Shown here piece after piece: positions 4,735 through 7,064 of a stretch of 7,064 nucleotides of DNA. Under the pieces are notes generated by a model. That model ran no database searches, was not told the origin of the DNA, and saw only the letters and a program-made list of their open reading frames with translations. The position numbers and the translations under genes are program-made. Within the stretch, counting starts at the first letter, position 1. Each line of letters opens with the position of its first letter. The stretch lies in NCBI GenBank assembly GCA_031384695.1, contig JANNAV010000008.1, forward strand, positions 1 to 7,064, read 5' to 3'. Source of the DNA: JANNAV01 sp031384695. GTDB taxonomy: Bacteria > Pseudomonadota > Alphaproteobacteria > Rhodobacterales > Rhodobacteraceae.

Positions 4735-6207
4735 CTACTTGCCATAAGCCTCTGCCCAATGGCGCAGCAACTGCCCTTGCAGCCGTCGCGCCCGCTTTAC
4801 CCAAGCCTGCCCGCCCGGCGGTTCTTCGCGGTTCTCCAGCGCCAGCGCGGCCCGGCGCGGCACGTCGGCGGCAAAGATTGCAAAGGCCAGCCCGCGCGCC
4901 CCGGGCCGCGCCACATACCCCGCCAGCGCCGAGGCGAAATTGAGCGTGCCGGTTTTGGCCTGTACCCGCACCGGGCTGGCCTTCACCACCTTGCCCGCCG
5001 CATCGACCAGGCCGGTTTCCTTCAACAGCCCCGGCAAAACCCCATGCCGCGCGGCCAGCAGCACGCGCAGCATATCCGCCGCCGAAATCCGCGTGGCAGC
5101 CCCCAGCCCCGAATGATCGTAAAACCGGGCCGTGATGCCAAAGCGCCGCTTTGCCCAATCGCTCATCACCGCCCCCGACCCCGGCAAACTGCCCGCCTCC
5201 GACGCCGCAAGCCCCACCGCCTCGGCGGTGATATTGGTCGAAAACTTCAGCATACCGCGCAAAATCTGGCCGAGCGTTGCACTTTGATGGGCCGCAATCA
5301 CCTCGGCCCCCGGGGGCAGCGCCTGCACGATGGTGGCAGGCGGCAGCCGTATCCCTTGCGCGGCACAAAGGGTGGCAAACACCTCGGCCGCGTATTCCGC
5401 CGGGTGCCGCACCGGCAGCCAGCGGCTGCCATCCGCAGTCAGCGCCGATGCCGCCACCGTCCACGCGTCCACCCCCTGCGCCGCCGCTAACGTGAACAGC
5501 GGCACCTCGCGCGCCACCACCGCCATCTTCGCCATCGCCACCTGCGGCACAAACCGGGTTCCGCGCGCATCCATGCTGACGGCCCAGTCGCCACCCGCGC
5601 GCTTCCACTCGAAGTAAACCCGGTTGAAATTCAGGATCAGCCCCGAAACTCCCGGATTATAGCCCACCTGATCCGGCTGATCCGCCGCGATCCGCGCCAG
5701 CGAGGGCAGCGCCCCGGCATAGGCCAGAAAGCGCCCCGTCACCTCGCGCACCCCGCGCGCGGCCAAAGCCGCCGCAAGATCTCCCAACTGATCGGTGTCA
5801 AGCGTCGGATCGCCGCCCCCCGCCAACACCAGATCGCCCTCCACCCGCCCGCCAACCAAGGCCCCAACCCGCATCACCCGGGTTTGAAACCGGTGCGCAT
5901 GGCCCAGTTTTTCCAACGCAAACAGCGTGGTCAGCGTTTTGGCGACGCTGGCCGGCGGCATCGGCAGATCGGCATTCCCGGCCTCCAGCACCGCACCACT
6001 GGCCACATCCGCCACTACATACCCCACCAGACCGCCCAGCTTGGCCGCCGCGATCAGCCGCTGCGCCGCCGCACCCGTACCCTGCGCTTCCGGCAAACGC
6101 CGCGCCACCGGACGCGGCGAGGTGACCAGCGCATCGGCCCAGACCGGCAGCGCCACCCCGGCCAAAAGCCCGGTCAAAAACCGTCGCCGCGCAATCGTCC
6201 CGGTCAC
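4735..6207 (-). CDS. dacB: D-alanyl-D-alanine carboxypeptidase/endopeptidase, PBP4 type
   Basis: A 490-aa penicillin-binding protein of the S13 peptidase family. It removes the terminal D-Ala from peptidoglycan stem peptides and cleaves cross-links in the periplasm. All three active-site motifs are present: SVAK (S87 nucleophile, K90), STN (323-325) and KTG (418-420). DHSGLG at 364-369 matches the family's conserved D-x-SGL block, and the long insert between SxxK and SxN is typical of PBP4. The N-terminus TIARRRFLTGLLAGVALP fits a twin-arginine (Tat) signal. The GTG at 6207 overlaps the nadD stop as GTGA and is chosen for coupling; GTG 6216 would add three residues. The longer open frame up to 6294 is the shifted nadD 3' end. 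The gene ends at TAG 4735-4737, facing the response-regulator gene. Confidence 0.92.
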   Translation of the reverse strand: MTGTIARRRFLTGLLAGVALPVWADALVTSPRPVARRLPEAQGTGAAAQRLIAAAKLGGLVGYVVADVASGAVLEAGNADLPMPPASVAKTLTTLFALEKLGHAHRFQTRVMRVGALVGGRVEGDLVLAGGGDPTLDTDQLGDLAAALAARGVREVTGRFLAYAGALPSLARIAADQPDQVGYNPGVSGLILNFNRVYFEWKRAGGDWAVSMDARGTRFVPQVAMAKMAVVAREVPLFTLAAAQGVDAWTVAASALTADGSRWLPVRHPAEYAAEVFATLCAAQGIRLPPATIVQALPPGAEVIAAHQSATLGQILRGMLKFSTNITAEAVGLAASEAGSLPGSGAVMSDWAKRRFGITARFYDHSGLGAATRISAADMLRVLLAARHGVLPGLLKETGLVDAAGKVVKASPVRVQAKTGTLNFASALAGYVARPGARGLAFAIFAADVPRRAALALENREEPPGGQAWVKRARRLQGQLLRHWAEAYGK

Positions 6208-6815
6208 TTTCGCCACGCGCCACGCGCCCAATCGCCGCGCGCCCTTATCGCCGAGGATGACGCCGCATTCAGCGGCAGATTGACAAAGCACCATGCGGGC
6301 GCTTTGCGCGCGCCAAGCCCCTCGCCGCGCGCCACCCTGTCCACCCGGAACGCCCGCGCCGCCACCGAAAGCCGCGCCGCCACCCCCGAGCCCGGCCGCG
6401 CCAACACCCCCAGCGGCACCGCGCGCAAGATATCGCGCCAGCGGTGCCAGTGATGAAACTGCACCAGATTATCCGCCCCCATCAGCCAGACAAACCGCAC
6501 CCCCGGATACATCGCCCGCAACCTTGCAATTGTGTCCGCCGTGATCCGGGTGCCCAGCGCCGCCTCCAGCCCCGTCACCACCACGCGCGGATGCTGCATC
6601 ACCGCACGCGCCTCGGCCAGCCGCGCCGCCAGTGGCGCGGGTTGCAGCGCCTTCAACGGGTTGCCCGGGCTGACCAGCCACCAGACGCGGTCAAGGCCCA
6701 TCCGCTTGATCGCCTCGCGCGTGATGTGCACATGCCCCGCATGCGCCGGATCGAACGATCCGCCCAGCAAGCCCACCACCATCCCCGCCCGCGCCTGTGG
6801 AAATCCTGCCCGCAA
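6204..6815 (-). CDS. nadD: Nicotinate-nucleotide adenylyltransferase
   Basis: A 203-aa cytoplasmic enzyme that joins nicotinate mononucleotide and ATP to nicotinic acid adenine dinucleotide, the penultimate step of NAD synthesis. The nucleotidyltransferase signature GGSFDPAHAGH (18-28) and the C-terminal SSSAIR (186-191, corresponding to the ISSTxIR ATP-binding motif) are clear. WWLVSPGNPLK (45-55) and VWLMGADNL (about 108-116) are family blocks. The start is TTG 6815: the frame is closed by a stop at 6842, GGGAG lies six bases upstream, and the resulting MRAGFPQARAG leader resembles the one I associate with rhodobacterial NadD. ATG 6782 (MVVGLLGGSF) is the alternative. The stop overlaps the dacB start, so the two genes form an operon. 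Confidence 0.93.
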   Translation of the reverse strand: MRAGFPQARAGMVVGLLGGSFDPAHAGHVHITREAIKRMGLDRVWWLVSPGNPLKALQPAPLAARLAEARAVMQHPRVVVTGLEAALGTRITADTIARLRAMYPGVRFVWLMGADNLVQFHHWHRWRDILRAVPLGVLARPGSGVAARLSVAARAFRVDRVARGEGLGARKAPAWCFVNLPLNAASSSAIRARGDWARGAWRK

Positions 6816-6821
6816 CCAACG

Positions 6822-6826
6822 CTCCC
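6822..6826 (-). promoter_or_regulatory. Ribosome-binding site for the TTG start of nadD
   Basis: GGGAG on the - strand, six bases before TTG 6815. It supports this non-ATG start over the internal ATG at 6782. Confidence 0.5.
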
Positions 6827-6857
6827 GCCTGATGACGCCCTATCTCTGGCGGCGGCG

Positions 6858-6874
6858 GCCTTGAAGTTCAAGGC
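6858..6874. repeat. 17-nt palindrome in the nadD-ettA divergent region
   Basis: GCCTTGAA-G-TTCAAGGC is a perfect inverted repeat of 8-bp arms around one central base. It lies 43 bp upstream of the nadD start and 128 bp upstream of ettA. The geometry suits a dimeric DNA-binding protein, but I recognise no specific regulator consensus. Confidence 0.45.
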
Positions 6875-6933
6875 GTTTCCTGCGCCCGGACAATGCCACC
6901 CGCCGGAACTTGCATCGCCAATGCGCCGCCACG

Positions 6934-6962
6934 TTGCCCTTGGCCGGCAATATCGCTACATA
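6934..6962 (+). promoter_or_regulatory. Candidate sigma-70 promoter for ettA
   Basis: TTGCCC (6934-6939) and TACATA (6957-6962) are separated by 17 bp, predicting transcription start near 6969. The -35 hexamer is the same as the one proposed for mce. The -10 match is weak. Confidence 0.3.
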
Positions 6963-6967
6963 GCCTG

Positions 6968-6989
6968 CCAAAGCGGACCCAAAGCGGAC
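6968..6989 (+). repeat. 11-bp perfect tandem duplication in the ettA leader
   Basis: CCAAAGCGGAC occurs twice head to tail, ending just before the AGGAA ribosome-binding site (6990-6994) of ettA. It would lie in the 5' untranslated region if transcription starts near 6969. Confidence 0.7.
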
Positions 6990-7002
6990 AGGAAGCACCA
7001 AG

Positions 7003-7064
7003 ATGGCCTCGTATCAATACGTCTACCACATGGACGGCGTTTCCAAAGCCTACCCCGGTGGCAA
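7003..7064 (+). CDS. ettA: Energy-dependent translational throttle protein EttA, N-terminus (partial)
   Basis: Only the first 20 codons are present: MASYQYVYHMDGVSKAYPGG and a following K codon start. This is the N-terminal strand of ABC-F proteins of the EttA group (compare the MAxYVYxMxxVxK pattern), which bind the ribosomal E site and gate entry into elongation according to the ATP/ADP ratio. Walker motifs lie beyond the window. AGGAA at 6990-6994 is eight bases upstream of the ATG. The gene is transcribed divergently from nadD. Confidence rests on a short but distinctive N-terminus. Confidence 0.75.
   Translation, partial: MASYQYVYHMDGVSKAYPGG

Noticed and set aside
3845..5608. Very long open frame on the - strand (587 codons) across the response regulator and the 3' part of dacB
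   Set aside because: It is rich in Gly, Ala and Arg with no recognisable domain and overlaps two genes with complete catalytic or phosphorylation motifs in other frames. High GC makes such antisense frames common.

Overview
The window looks like chromosomal DNA of an alphaproteobacterium, most likely a member of the Rhodobacteraceae. It is GC-rich by eye (above 60 %). It carries a DUF1467 gene directly downstream of methylmalonyl-CoA epimerase, a NadD with the extended N-terminus I associate with that family, and an EttA whose first residues look alphaproteobacterial. These assignments come from motif recognition, not from a search.

Left edge (1-1305): the window opens inside the last 45 codons of an IS481-family transposase. 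The IS terminus lies within that coding sequence and ends at base 132. It abuts GCTAGC (133-138), which matches the NCTAGN target of IS481-type elements. The CTAG supplies the stop codon both of the transposase (+ strand) and of the neighbouring diacylglycerol kinase gene dgkA (- strand), so the insertion left dgkA intact. A gene for a secreted M48-family zinc metalloprotease, probably a lipoprotein, follows on the - strand.

Middle left (1440-3003, + strand): a small conserved-looking 79-aa protein of unknown function, then a YdjA-type nitroreductase whose stop overlaps (ATGA) the start of an EI24/CysZ-like membrane protein. These probably form one transcription unit. It converges on a - strand pair (3036-3703): methylmalonyl-CoA epimerase, translationally coupled by ATGA to a small DUF1467 membrane protein.

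Middle right (3884-6815): a stand-alone CheY-type response regulator (+ strand) with an unassigned helical C-terminal region converges on a nadD-dacB pair (- strand). NadD makes nicotinate adenine dinucleotide. The downstream DacB is a PBP4-type D-Ala-D-Ala carboxypeptidase/endopeptidase with a likely Tat signal, and its start overlaps the nadD stop (GTGA). Between the convergent ends lies a perfect 17-bp palindrome and a decayed second copy of it.

Right edge (6816-7064): a 187-bp divergent intergenic region with a 17-nt palindrome and an 11-bp tandem duplication leads into the first 20 codons of ettA, the ABC-F translation factor.

Most of the window is ordinary housekeeping sequence. I see no CRISPR array, tRNA, rRNA, toxin-antitoxin pair or defence system. 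The best observation is the IS481-type insertion whose target site serves as a shared stop codon.
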